Shown piece by piece: positions 1-6,902 of a stretch of 7,762 nucleotides of DNA. The position numbers were made by a program, and so were the translations under genes. Within the stretch, counting starts at the first letter, position 1, and the number at the start of each line of letters is the position of its first letter. The notes beneath the pieces are model-generated. The model worked only from the letters and a program-made list of their open reading frames with translations. It was not told where the DNA came from and ran no database searches. Source of the stretch: Paraprevotella sp. (GTDB taxonomy: Bacteria > Bacteroidota > Bacteroidia > Bacteroidales > Bacteroidaceae); NCBI GenBank assembly GCA_017630975.1, contig JAGBUF010000344.1, positions 1 to 7,762 of the forward strand, written 5' to 3'.

Positions 1-24
1 ACCTTTGCTATAATATACCGTATA

Positions 25-57
25 AAGTTATTAACAAAACGGTTAAGTTATCAACAA
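25..57. repeat. Two 13-bp direct repeats upstream of parA, DnaA-box-like
   Basis: The 13-mer AAGTTATYAACAA occurs at 25-37 (Y = T) and 45-57 (Y = C), exactly 20 bp apart, about two helical turns. Each copy contains TTATYAACA (28-36 and 48-56), which differs at one position from the general bacterial DnaA-box consensus TTATNCACA. The second copy sits in the loop of an inverted repeat (37-67). That these bind DnaA or another regulator is inference. The region is AT-rich, so chance similarity is possible, although the regular spacing and near identity favour a protein-binding pair. Confidence 0.4.
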
Positions 58-67
58 TTTAACGTTT
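37..67. repeat. Imperfect inverted repeat around the second DnaA-like box
   Basis: The left arm AAACG-G-TTAA (37-46) pairs with the right arm TTAACGTTT (59-67): nine base pairs, with G42 as a single unpaired base. The 12-bp centre (47-58) contains TTATCAACA. This may be an operator or a cruciform-prone segment in the parA leader. The composition is AT-rich, so only a modest weight can be put on it. Confidence 0.3.
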
Positions 68-97
68 CTCTTGCTGTCAAATAAAGCAAAAGAGAAG
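65..97. repeat. Stem-loop just upstream of the parA -7 element
   Basis: Bases 66-70 pair with 92-96 and bases 71-75 with 85-89. Two adenines (90-91) are bulged, a possible G-T pair lies at 65/97, and the loop is 9 nt (76-84). A run of five T (109-113) follows about a dozen bases later, too far for a typical intrinsic terminator. It could be a weak terminator for a gene to the left, or an operator half-site pair. It would lie outside the parA mRNA if the TATTTTTG at 107-114 is the promoter. Confidence 0.25.
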
Positions 98-106
98 ATT
101 ATACGT

Positions 107-114
107 TATTTTTG
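107..114 (+). promoter_or_regulatory. Candidate parA promoter, -7 element
   Basis: TATTTTTG matches the Bacteroidota primary-sigma -7 consensus TAnnTTTG. It ends 20 bp before the parA ATG, which would give a very short 5' leader. No convincing TTTG -33 element is present 17-23 bp upstream. Similar octamers also occur by chance inside coding sequence here (for example 2549-2556 and 4179-4186), so support rests mainly on position. Confidence 0.4.
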
Positions 115-134
115 TAAAAACAAAAGTGCTATAT

Positions 135-902
135 ATGGGAAAGATAATAGCTTTAGCAAATCAAAAGGGAGGTGTAGGAAAAACTACCACTTCTATGAAC
201 TTGGCTGCATCATTGGCAACATTAGACAAAAAGGTATTATTAATTGATGCTGACCCTCAAGCTAACGCCTCTTCTGGATTAGGTGTTGACGTTTCGGAAA
301 TCGAACATTCTATCTACGAATGTATTATTGACCAAATAGACGTCCATGATGCCATCTACACAACAGATATAGAAGGATTAGACATCATTCCTTCACACAT
401 AGACTTGGTAGGTGCCGAAATTGAGATGCTTAACCTGCAACAACGGGAAAAGATGATGAGCAATATTTTAAAGCCCCTAAAGAATGAGTATGATTATATT
501 TTGATTGACTGCTCGCCATCTTTAGGTTTGATTACAGTCAATGCTCTGACAGCTTCGGATTCTGTTATTATCCCGGTACAATGCGAATATTTCGCACTTG
601 AAGGAATCAGCAAACTATTGAACACCATTAAAATCATCAAGTCAAGACTGAATCCATCCTTGGAAATTGAAGGTTTTCTGCTCACTATGTATGACAGTCG
701 CCTGAAACTGGCCAACCAGATTTATGACGAAGTAAAAAGGCATTTTCAGGAACTGGTATTTAAAACCGTTATTCAACGAAACGTCAGACTGAGTGAGGCT
801 CCAAGTCATGGACTACCTGTTATCCTGTATGATACAGATTCTACCGGAGCAAAGAACCACTTGGCATTGGCACAAGAAATCATTCAAAAAGACAACAAAT
901 AA
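135..902 (+). CDS. parA: ParA/Soj chromosome-partitioning ATPase
   Basis: A 255-residue cytoplasmic ATPase of the MinD/ParA family that, with ParB bound at parS sites, moves and separates newly replicated origins. Visible motifs are the deviant Walker A KGGVGKTT (residues 11-18, signature Lys11 and Lys16), Walker A' LLIDADPQ (35-42, Asp38 and Asp40) and Walker B YILIDCSP (121-128, Asp125). The C-terminal VRLSEAPSHG block is typical of chromosomal Soj proteins. The length is usual for the chromosomal type, which lacks the N-terminal DNA-binding extension of plasmid P1-type ParA. I chose the ATG at 135. A GTG at 126 in frame would add three residues, but MGKIIALANQKGG is the usual start in this group and the leader is A-rich without a Shine-Dalgarno. 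It is the first gene of a tightly packed operon, and parB starts 2 bp after its stop. Confidence 0.96.
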   Translation: MGKIIALANQKGGVGKTTTSMNLAASLATLDKKVLLIDADPQANASSGLGVDVSEIEHSIYECIIDQIDVHDAIYTTDIEGLDIIPSHIDLVGAEIEMLNLQQREKMMSNILKPLKNEYDYILIDCSPSLGLITVNALTASDSVIIPVQCEYFALEGISKLLNTIKIIKSRLNPSLEIEGFLLTMYDSRLKLANQIYDEVKRHFQELVFKTVIQRNVRLSEAPSHGLPVILYDTDSTGAKNHLALAQEIIQKDNK

Positions 903-904
903 GT

Positions 905-1792
905 ATGGCTGTACACAAGAAATATCCGGCATTGGGACGTGGCTTGGACGCTCTGATTTCCACTAAAGAAATTCAAACAGACGGTTCTTCCACTATTAAA
1001 GAAATAGATCTGAACAAGATTCTGCCTAACCCCAACCAACCACGACGTGATTTCGATGAGGAGAGTTTACGTGAGCTTTCTGACTCTATTGCTGAAATCG
1101 GAATCGTACAACCCATCACATTACGAAAGATGGACGATGGAACTTTCCAGATTATTGCCGGAGAACGACGTTGGAGAGCATCAAAACAAGCCGGCAAACA
1201 ATCCATTCCTGCATACATCCGTACCGCAGACGATGAGAATGTTATGGAAATGGCTCTCATTGAGAACATTCAACGAGAGGATTTGAACTCCGTTGAAATT
1301 GCTTTGGCCTACCAACATTTGCTGGAACAATACCATCTGACACAGGAAAAGCTCAGCGAAAGGATTGGCAAGAATCGTACAACCATTACCAATTATTTGC
1401 GTCTACTCCGTCTTCCCGCCCAAGTACAAGTGGCATTGCAGAAAAAGGAGATAGACATGGGACATGCCAGAGCATTGCTCTCTTTGGATAATCCTGCATT
1501 ACAAATAAAGGTTTATAAAGAAATTGTTCGGGAGGGGTTATCTGTTAGAAAAGTGGAGGAAATGGTAAAGCGCCTCAATGAAGGATCAGATCAAGATTCC
1601 CAAAAGCGAACAGCAAAGAAAGAAGTTCTTTCCAAGGAGTACAAAATGCTGAAAGACAGTCTTTCCAAATTCTTCCGCACAAAAGTACAATTCACTTGTT
1701 CTGAAAAAGGAAAAGGAAAAATCAGCATACCTTTTTCCAACGAAGAAGAGTTGGAACATATTGTAGAACTTTTTGACCGACTGAAAAATTGA
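905..1792 (+). CDS. parB: ParB/Spo0J chromosome-partitioning protein, CTP-dependent clamp
   Basis: A 295-residue ParB that binds parS near the origin, slides along DNA as a CTP-gated clamp and stimulates ParA. The N-terminus carries the ParA-activating segment GRGLDALI (residues 11-18). The ParB/sulfiredoxin-fold domain begins near IDLNKILPNPNQPRRDF (34-50) and includes the nucleotide-binding motif GERRWRA (86-92) and ENIQREDLN (120-128). A helix-turn-helix for parS recognition follows (about 145-165, LTQEKLSERIGKNRTTITNY). After a Lys/Glu-rich linker (about 228-245), the last 50 residues form the expected C-terminal dimerisation domain. All parts are present and the length is normal. It sits 2 bp behind parA and its TGA overlaps the TTG start of the next gene, so co-translation is likely. 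CTP dependence is family knowledge; the motifs are seen here. Confidence 0.96.
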   Translation: MAVHKKYPALGRGLDALISTKEIQTDGSSTIKEIDLNKILPNPNQPRRDFDEESLRELSDSIAEIGIVQPITLRKMDDGTFQIIAGERRWRASKQAGKQSIPAYIRTADDENVMEMALIENIQREDLNSVEIALAYQHLLEQYHLTQEKLSERIGKNRTTITNYLRLLRLPAQVQVALQKKEIDMGHARALLSLDNPALQIKVYKEIVREGLSVRKVEEMVKRLNEGSDQDSQKRTAKKEVLSKEYKMLKDSLSKFFRTKVQFTCSEKGKGKISIPFSNEEELEHIVELFDRLKN

Positions 1793-2532
1793 AAAAGCTC
1801 AACCTGAAATATAAACAATTCATCATCCTATTTTGTATGGTTCTCCTACAAAACGGGATGAATCTTGTTTATGGACAGAGCTACGTTTCCATTGATAGTC
1901 TAACGCAGGCAAAAGAGGAAGTTATGTTGCCAGACACTCTTCTCTCCTCCCCCGCCATCTCAGATACCATCGTTATAGACACCACCTCAATCGGTCTCAA
2001 AAGCGACTCATTACTAAGCAAATTCCCCATCACACAAAAACGATTTGTTCCCAATTCGCAACGGGCACTTTGGCTCTCGTTGGTTTTTCCGGGGGCGGGA
2101 CAAGTCTACAACCGCAAACTGTGGAAAATACCCATCGTATACGGAGGTTTTTTGGGTTGCTTGTATGCATTAACATGGAACAACCAGATGCTGAACGACT
2201 ATTCTCAAGCATATCTTGACATCATGGACGACGACCCCAACACCAAAAGCTACATGAACATGCTGCCCATGAATTACAATATTGAAGGAAAGGAAAACCA
2301 GTTCAAGGACATTTTCAAGAACAAGAAAAATTATTACCGAAAATATCGTGACATGAGTATATTTGCCATGATTGGAGTCTACCTCCTATCGGTTGTTGAT
2401 GCCTACGTTGACGCTGAACTTTCTTCCTTCGATATTTCCAAGGATTTGGGCTTAACCATAGAACCCGCAGTATTTAACAACAGCCATAGCCGCAATTCTA
2501 CTGTGGGTGTACAATGTAAATTAAACTTCTAA
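1789..2532 (+). CDS. DUF5683 family membrane protein, function unknown
   Basis: A 247-residue envelope protein. It begins with a signal peptide or anchor (basic residues 2-9, hydrophobic 11-20, possible cleavage near Gly29-Gln30), followed by a Ser/Thr/Asp-rich stretch (31-80). The DUF5683 core then follows: FPGAGQVYNRKLWKIPIVYGG (100-120) running into a membrane helix (about 114-130), a polar region (131-180), and KKNYYRKYRDMSIFAMIGVY (179-198) starting a second helix that ends in the motif DAYVDAEL (204-211). The tail (215-247) is hydrophilic. The start is TTG at 1789, overlapping the parB stop as TTGA. It is preferred because it supplies the basic n-region; the next in-frame ATG (1837) lacks it. 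The family has no known activity that I can name. Its place between parB and a peptidoglycan lyase suggests an envelope role linked to growth or division, which is inference. Confidence 0.85.
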   Translation: MKKLNLKYKQFIILFCMVLLQNGMNLVYGQSYVSIDSLTQAKEEVMLPDTLLSSPAISDTIVIDTTSIGLKSDSLLSKFPITQKRFVPNSQRALWLSLVFPGAGQVYNRKLWKIPIVYGGFLGCLYALTWNNQMLNDYSQAYLDIMDDDPNTKSYMNMLPMNYNIEGKENQFKDIFKNKKNYYRKYRDMSIFAMIGVYLLSVVDAYVDAELSSFDISKDLGLTIEPAVFNNSHSRNSTVGVQCKLNF

Positions 2533-2535
2533 GAC

Positions 2536-3786
2536 ATGACCAAGAAATTATTTTTGTTTGCCATATTACTGCAGTTATCATTCCAATTATGCGCACAAAC
2601 CGATATTACCGTGCATGACGACAATACCGGAAAAGATGAAGTGATTGAGCTTCCTGAAGGGATGATATATGAAACAGACCGTCTTCTCAATGAATGGAAT
2701 GCCAAGAACTACCTAATGAATGATATCAATTGCGAAAGTTCAAGCGAAAATCCACAATACAGCAAAGAGGAATATATCTCACGCCTTAGCAGACTTCCCA
2801 ATATCATAGAAATGCCTTACAATGACGTTGTCAGAAAACTCATTGACTATTATTGCACAAAACTGCGTAAATCCGTATCATACATGTTGGGAGCCAATAA
2901 TTTCTACGTTCCTATTTTTGAGGAAGCCTTAGAAAGTTATCAGGTCCCATTGGAACTTAAATATTTACCGATTATTGAATCTGCACTGAATCCCGGTGCT
3001 ACATCTCGTGCCGGAGCCGCCGGACTATGGCAATTCATGGTTAAAACCGGGAAAATCTACGGTCTGACAGTCAATAGTTTGATTGACGAACGTCGTGACC
3101 CCATCAAATCCTCATATGCAGCAGCCAGATATTTAAAAGATTTATATAATATATTCAACGATTGGACTCTCGCCATTGCAGCATATAATTGCGGACCGGC
3201 AAATGTCAATAAAGCCATCAGAAGATCCGGGGGACAAAAGGATTATTGGCAGATTTATCCATATCTTCCCAAAGAGACAAGAGGATATGTCCCTGCTTTT
3301 ATTGCAGCAAACTATGTCATGAACTACTATTGCGACCACAACATCTGTCCGATGAACATGACTCTACCGGCAAGCACCGACACCATCATGATACATCGCG
3401 ACCTGCATTTTGAACAATTGGTGGCCATGTGTAATGTAAAAGAAGAAGAGGTGAAAGCGCTAAATCCGCAATACAGAACCGGACTCATTCCCGGTGCAAA
3501 GGAAAGTTGCATTTTACGTTTACCGACTCACAGCATCAGCGCATTTATTGCTGCCGGAGACTCTGTGTACAAATACAAGTCAGACGAGCTATTTACCAAT
3601 CGCAAAGAAACTAAGGTCAATGAAACAAAATCCGGTTCTTCCGGTTCTAAATATGTCACTATCCGAAAAGGCGACAGTTTATCCACCATTGCGGCACGCA
3701 ACAGGACTACCGTTGCCAAACTCAGAAAGTTGAATGGCATAAAAGGCAATAACATTCGTGCCGGAAAGAGAATCAGAGTAAGATAA
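2536..3786 (+). CDS. MltD-like lytic transglycosylase with C-terminal LysM
   Basis: A 416-residue periplasmic peptidoglycan lyase of glycoside hydrolase family 23, which cleaves the MurNAc-GlcNAc bond and leaves anhydro-MurNAc ends. A signal peptide spans 1-20 (KK at 3-4, then a hydrophobic core, ending CAQ). No lipobox is visible, so unlike E. coli MltD it is probably not a lipoprotein. The SLT domain spans about 125-260. The catalytic Glu148 lies in YLPIIESALNP (143-153), followed by SRAGAAGLWQFM (157-168) and AYNCGPANV (216-224), all hallmark motifs. A degenerate LysM-like segment lies at about 290-335, and a clear LysM, the glycan-binding module, occupies 373-416 (YVTIRKGDSLSTIA at its start). 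It begins 3 bp after the DUF5683 stop and precedes the RelA/SpoT gene by 18 bp. The symbol mltD would be reasonable, but orthology to the E. coli enzyme is not established. Confidence 0.93.
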   Translation: MTKKLFLFAILLQLSFQLCAQTDITVHDDNTGKDEVIELPEGMIYETDRLLNEWNAKNYLMNDINCESSSENPQYSKEEYISRLSRLPNIIEMPYNDVVRKLIDYYCTKLRKSVSYMLGANNFYVPIFEEALESYQVPLELKYLPIIESALNPGATSRAGAAGLWQFMVKTGKIYGLTVNSLIDERRDPIKSSYAAARYLKDLYNIFNDWTLAIAAYNCGPANVNKAIRRSGGQKDYWQIYPYLPKETRGYVPAFIAANYVMNYYCDHNICPMNMTLPASTDTIMIHRDLHFEQLVAMCNVKEEEVKALNPQYRTGLIPGAKESCILRLPTHSISAFIAAGDSVYKYKSDELFTNRKETKVNETKSGSSGSKYVTIRKGDSLSTIAARNRTTVAKLRKLNGIKGNNIRAGKRIRVR

Positions 3787-3804
3787 AAGTCGGTCCAATA
3801 AAAG

Positions 3805-6069
3805 ATGTCAGAAATGGATAAGTCAAATAAAGTTCATATTGAAGAAGAGAAGTTGGTCAATGACGCTTTTCAACATTTGGTAGACACCTATCTTGCCTCC
3901 CGTCACCGCAAGAAAGTTGAAATCATCACAAAGGCTTTCAACTTTGCAAAACAAGCACACAAGGGAGTAAAACGTTTATCGGGGGAGCCATATATCATGC
4001 ACCCCATTGCTGTTGCACAAATCGCATGTGAAGAAATTGGACTTGGATCCACATCTATCTGTGCAGCCCTACTGCATGATGTTGTGGAGGATACAGACTA
4101 TACTGTAGAAGACATCTCTAATATATTCGGACCTAAAATAGCACAAATTGTAGATGGTTTGACAAAGATTTCCGGAGGTATCTTTGGCGATAAAGCCTCA
4201 GCACAGGCTGAATCATTCAAGAAGTTATTGTTGACCATGAGCGACGACATCCGCGTCATTCTCATCAAGATTTCCGACCGTTTGCACAATATGAGAACTT
4301 TGGGTTCTCAACAACCGAACAAACAATACAAGATTGCCGGAGAAACGCTCTATATTTATGCGCCTTTGGCCAACAGACTTGGATTGAACAAAATAAAGGA
4401 AGAACTCGAAGATTTGAGTTTCAAATATGAACATCCGGAGGAGTACCAACAAATACTCCAAAAGTTAGCAGAGACACAAGCAGAACGAGAAACGGTATTT
4501 GAGGATTTCACCCGCCCCATTCGAGAGGAATTGGATAAGATGGGACTGAAATACTCTATCAAAGCACGCATCAAGACTCCATATTCCATTTGGCGTAAGA
4601 TGCAGAACAAGCATATTGAATTTGAAGAAGTTTACGATATCTTGGCGGTAAGAATCGTCTTTGAACCGGACAGAATAGAAGAAGAAATCAATGAATGTTT
4701 CCGCATATATGTATGCGCCAGTCGTATTTACAAACCGCATCCCGAACGATTACGAGATTGGTTGAACCATCCGAAAGCCAATGGTTATCAGGCGCTACAC
4801 GTCACACTTATGAGCAAAAACGGACAATGGATTGAGGTCCAGATTCGCTCCACACGCATGAATGAAATGGCAGAGCAAGGGTTTGCTGCTCATTGGAAAT
4901 ACAAAGAAGGTGGAAAAACGACAGCCGACAGCGAGGACGAATTGGAAAGATGGTTGCATACCATCAAAGAAATTCTGGACGACCCACAGCCCAACGCTCT
5001 TGATTTCCTTGATGCTATCAAACTAAATTTATATGCCTCTGAGATTTTTGTCGTGACTCCCAAAGGAGAATTCAAGACCATGCCTGCAGATTGTACGGCT
5101 CTGGATTTTGCTTTCAGCATTCACACTTTCCTGGGTAGTCACTGTATCGGAGCAAAGGTGAACCACAAACTGGTCCCACTCAGTCACAAACTCCAAAGTG
5201 GCGATCAGGTTGAAATCCTGACTTCTAAAACACAACGCATCCAGAAAGAATGGATTAATTTTGCGACCACAGCCAAAGCAAAAGGAAAGATACAAGCCAT
5301 CTTACGCCGTGAAGAAAGAGAACGACAAAAACAAGGCGAGGAAATTCTTTACGACTTCTTTGAGAAAGCAGAAATTGAGCCCAACAGCATCAATATAGAC
5401 AAACTTTGCGATTTGCATCACATCAAGTTCAGAGAAGAACTATTCAGGGCCATCGGATGCAAGAATATTGTGTTAGGCGAAAATGATTTGAACGTCTTGC
5501 ACAACAAAATCGCATCCAAAAACAACAGTTGGACCAGTTTCCTACCTTTCTTAAAAAAGAAACCATCAGAAAATAAAGAAGAAAGGGAGAATGAGCCTTC
5601 TAAAGAGATTCAGATTGACAAGAAAAAACCTCTCATCCTCAATGAAGAGAACATCAAGAATTACGAGATAGAGAGTTGTTGCCACCCCATACCGGGAGAT
5701 GATGTTTTAGGTTATATTGACAAACAAGGACACATCCATATCCACAAACGTCAATGTCATATTGCAGATAAGCTGAAAGCCGGTGACGGTAATCGTATTT
5801 TAGCTGCGAATTGGGACCTGCACAAAACCTTGTTCTTCCCTGCCACCATCAAAATCTGTGGTATTGACAATATCGGTATTTTGCACGGCATCACCGACAT
5901 ACTTTCCGGAGAGATGAATATCAACATCCACAAAGTTACCATTACCACTAAAGACGGTGTATTTGAGGGTGAGATCCAACTGAATGTACATGATGTTGAG
6001 GATGTAAAGACCATCTGCGGCAAACTGAAGAAAATGAAAGGTATTGAAGAGGTAACCAGAATCGATTAA
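3805..6069 (+). CDS. RelA/SpoT-family bifunctional (p)ppGpp synthetase/hydrolase
   Basis: A 754-residue cytoplasmic enzyme that makes ppGpp/pppGpp from ATP and GDP/GTP and hydrolyses it, setting the stringent response. The hydrolase domain (about 40-200) looks intact: Arg57, His66, HDVVED (91-96) and Asp158 in ISDRLHNMRT (156-165). The synthetase domain (about 250-370) has ARIKTPYSIWRKM (254-266), EEVYDILAVRI (274-284, Asp278), KANGYQALH (324-332) and WIEVQIR (342-348, Glu344). Next come a TGS domain (about 408-473, DFAFSIHTFLGS at 434-445), a helical region (475-570), the conserved-cysteine/zinc-finger region (Cys625-Cys626, His647, Cys651) and an ACT domain (about 676-754). A Lys/Glu-rich low-complexity linker fills 572-612. 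ATG 3805 gives full length; an ATG at 3814 is an alternative. Both catalytic sets look complete, so bifunctional Rel/SpoT is favoured over synthetase-only RelA. Bacteroidales often carry a second RSH, so I leave the symbol blank. Confidence 0.95.
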   Translation: MSEMDKSNKVHIEEEKLVNDAFQHLVDTYLASRHRKKVEIITKAFNFAKQAHKGVKRLSGEPYIMHPIAVAQIACEEIGLGSTSICAALLHDVVEDTDYTVEDISNIFGPKIAQIVDGLTKISGGIFGDKASAQAESFKKLLLTMSDDIRVILIKISDRLHNMRTLGSQQPNKQYKIAGETLYIYAPLANRLGLNKIKEELEDLSFKYEHPEEYQQILQKLAETQAERETVFEDFTRPIREELDKMGLKYSIKARIKTPYSIWRKMQNKHIEFEEVYDILAVRIVFEPDRIEEEINECFRIYVCASRIYKPHPERLRDWLNHPKANGYQALHVTLMSKNGQWIEVQIRSTRMNEMAEQGFAAHWKYKEGGKTTADSEDELERWLHTIKEILDDPQPNALDFLDAIKLNLYASEIFVVTPKGEFKTMPADCTALDFAFSIHTFLGSHCIGAKVNHKLVPLSHKLQSGDQVEILTSKTQRIQKEWINFATTAKAKGKIQAILRREERERQKQGEEILYDFFEKAEIEPNSINIDKLCDLHHIKFREELFRAIGCKNIVLGENDLNVLHNKIASKNNSWTSFLPFLKKKPSENKEERENEPSKEIQIDKKKPLILNEENIKNYEIESCCHPIPGDDVLGYIDKQGHIHIHKRQCHIADKLKAGDGNRILAANWDLHKTLFFPATIKICGIDNIGILHGITDILSGEMNINIHKVTITTKDGVFEGEIQLNVHDVEDVKTICGKLKKMKGIEEVTRID

Positions 6070-6095
6070 CACTAATCTTAGATAAAATAAAAACA

Positions 6096-6896
6096 ATGAA
6101 GAATATTGTAGTCTTTGCCATTGGGGTCGCCTGCACATTATTCTGCCATGCTCAAACGGAGAATCCACGTGGCATATACAAGATGACCACTCTTACAGGC
6201 AATTTAGGTGAAATCAACGCCCCTTTTGATCAGTACAAAATCTGCACAGATAGTGTTACACTTCATATACATGTTCATGGTGACAGATTTACCATCAAAA
6301 ATAACGACCACCAAATATTCAATTATACCGGACCTAACCCTAAGACCCCGGAAAATAAGAGCATTTTGATATACGACAGCAACGAAAAACAATTTATGTT
6401 GAAATGGTGGAGCAACTATGAGACAGTTTATTATCCCAAGAATGATTGGTGTTTGGAAAAATATGAATCCGGAGTATACTCTGACATGGGACGTATCATT
6501 GTAGACGCTTTGACAAACACTAAGGCAAAGGACAAAGAACAACCACTCTTAGGTACATGGCGCAATTTGGGATATCTGGATGAATTGAAAAACACCAGAA
6601 AAAGCATTGCCCAACTGATAGAGCAATATCCGACAAGCAAATACGCCCACCAATATTTGGTTTATAATGAAAAGAACCTTGTTGTGATTACCCAAAACTC
6701 CGGAATGGTTCTTAGGGTAGAAAATGATGGAAAGGATGCTTTTAAGACGGGAACTATTCCACAAAGAGTGAAATGGCTGTCCAAGGATAGAATTGCAGTT
6801 GAAATCATATCCGACTACCGTCGGGATTGGAACATCTTAGAGCGTGTGACAGACGATACACCATTAAGGGATATTGCCGACTTCTACGTTCAATAA
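6096..6896 (+). CDS. Secreted protein of unknown function, two similar-looking halves, possibly lipocalin-like
   Basis: A 266-residue exported protein I do not recognise with confidence. A signal peptide covers 1-19 (MKN, hydrophobic 4-16, cleavage after CHA). Cys17 is not in a lipobox, so a soluble periplasmic or secreted product is likely. The mature part looks like two beta-rich units. The first opens with NPRGIYKMTTL (23-33) and the second with QPLLGTWRNLGYL (149-161). Each starts with a Gly-x-aromatic-basic motif and continues into alternating polar/hydrophobic strands, as in small lipocalin-like domains such as the DUF4488 type seen in Bacteroidales. That family assignment is an impression only. 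A region containing ESGVYSDMGRIIVDALT (125-141) joins the halves. The gene lies 26 bp after the RelA/SpoT stop with no clear promoter, so read-through is possible. It ends in tandem stops (TAATAA). Confidence 0.8.
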   Translation: MKNIVVFAIGVACTLFCHAQTENPRGIYKMTTLTGNLGEINAPFDQYKICTDSVTLHIHVHGDRFTIKNNDHQIFNYTGPNPKTPENKSILIYDSNEKQFMLKWWSNYETVYYPKNDWCLEKYESGVYSDMGRIIVDALTNTKAKDKEQPLLGTWRNLGYLDELKNTRKSIAQLIEQYPTSKYAHQYLVYNEKNLVVITQNSGMVLRVENDGKDAFKTGTIPQRVKWLSKDRIAVEIISDYRRDWNILERVTDDTPLRDIADFYVQ

Positions 6897-6902
6897 TAAA
6901 AA

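Noticed and set aside
1..7. ACCTTTG at the left edge, possibly a truncated TAnnTTTG
   Set aside because: The first base of the element lies outside the window and no upstream element can be examined.
126..134. GTG start adding three residues to ParA
   Set aside because: The ATG at 135 gives the usual MGKIIALANQKGG beginning; three extra residues (MLY) have no support.
1069..1080. GTTTACGTGAGC, resembling a parS half
   Set aside because: It lacks the central C of CACGTG and its right arm does not match; it is ordinary parB coding sequence.
2549..2556. TATTTTTG inside the transglycosylase signal-peptide codons
   Set aside because: It matches the -7 consensus but encodes Leu-Phe-Leu of the signal peptide and lies after the start codon it would have to serve. 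Similar chance matches occur at 4179-4186 and near 2911 within genes.
5800..6168. 122-codon open frame on the - strand
   Set aside because: It is antisense to the strongly conserved ACT domain of RelA/SpoT, runs across the next gene's start and has no recognisable motif; a shadow frame.
6165..6172. CCACGTGG palindrome, the core of some parS sites
   Set aside because: Only the inner 8 bp fit; the outer bases needed for a 14-16 bp parS palindrome (TGTT...AACA) are absent. It lies in codons for Pro-Arg-Gly of the secreted protein. No full parS was found anywhere in the window.
6204..6542. 112-codon open frame on the - strand
   Set aside because: It is antisense to the secreted protein and its hydrophobic residues look like a reflection of AT-rich codons; the + strand frame has a signal peptide and tandem stops and is clearly the gene.
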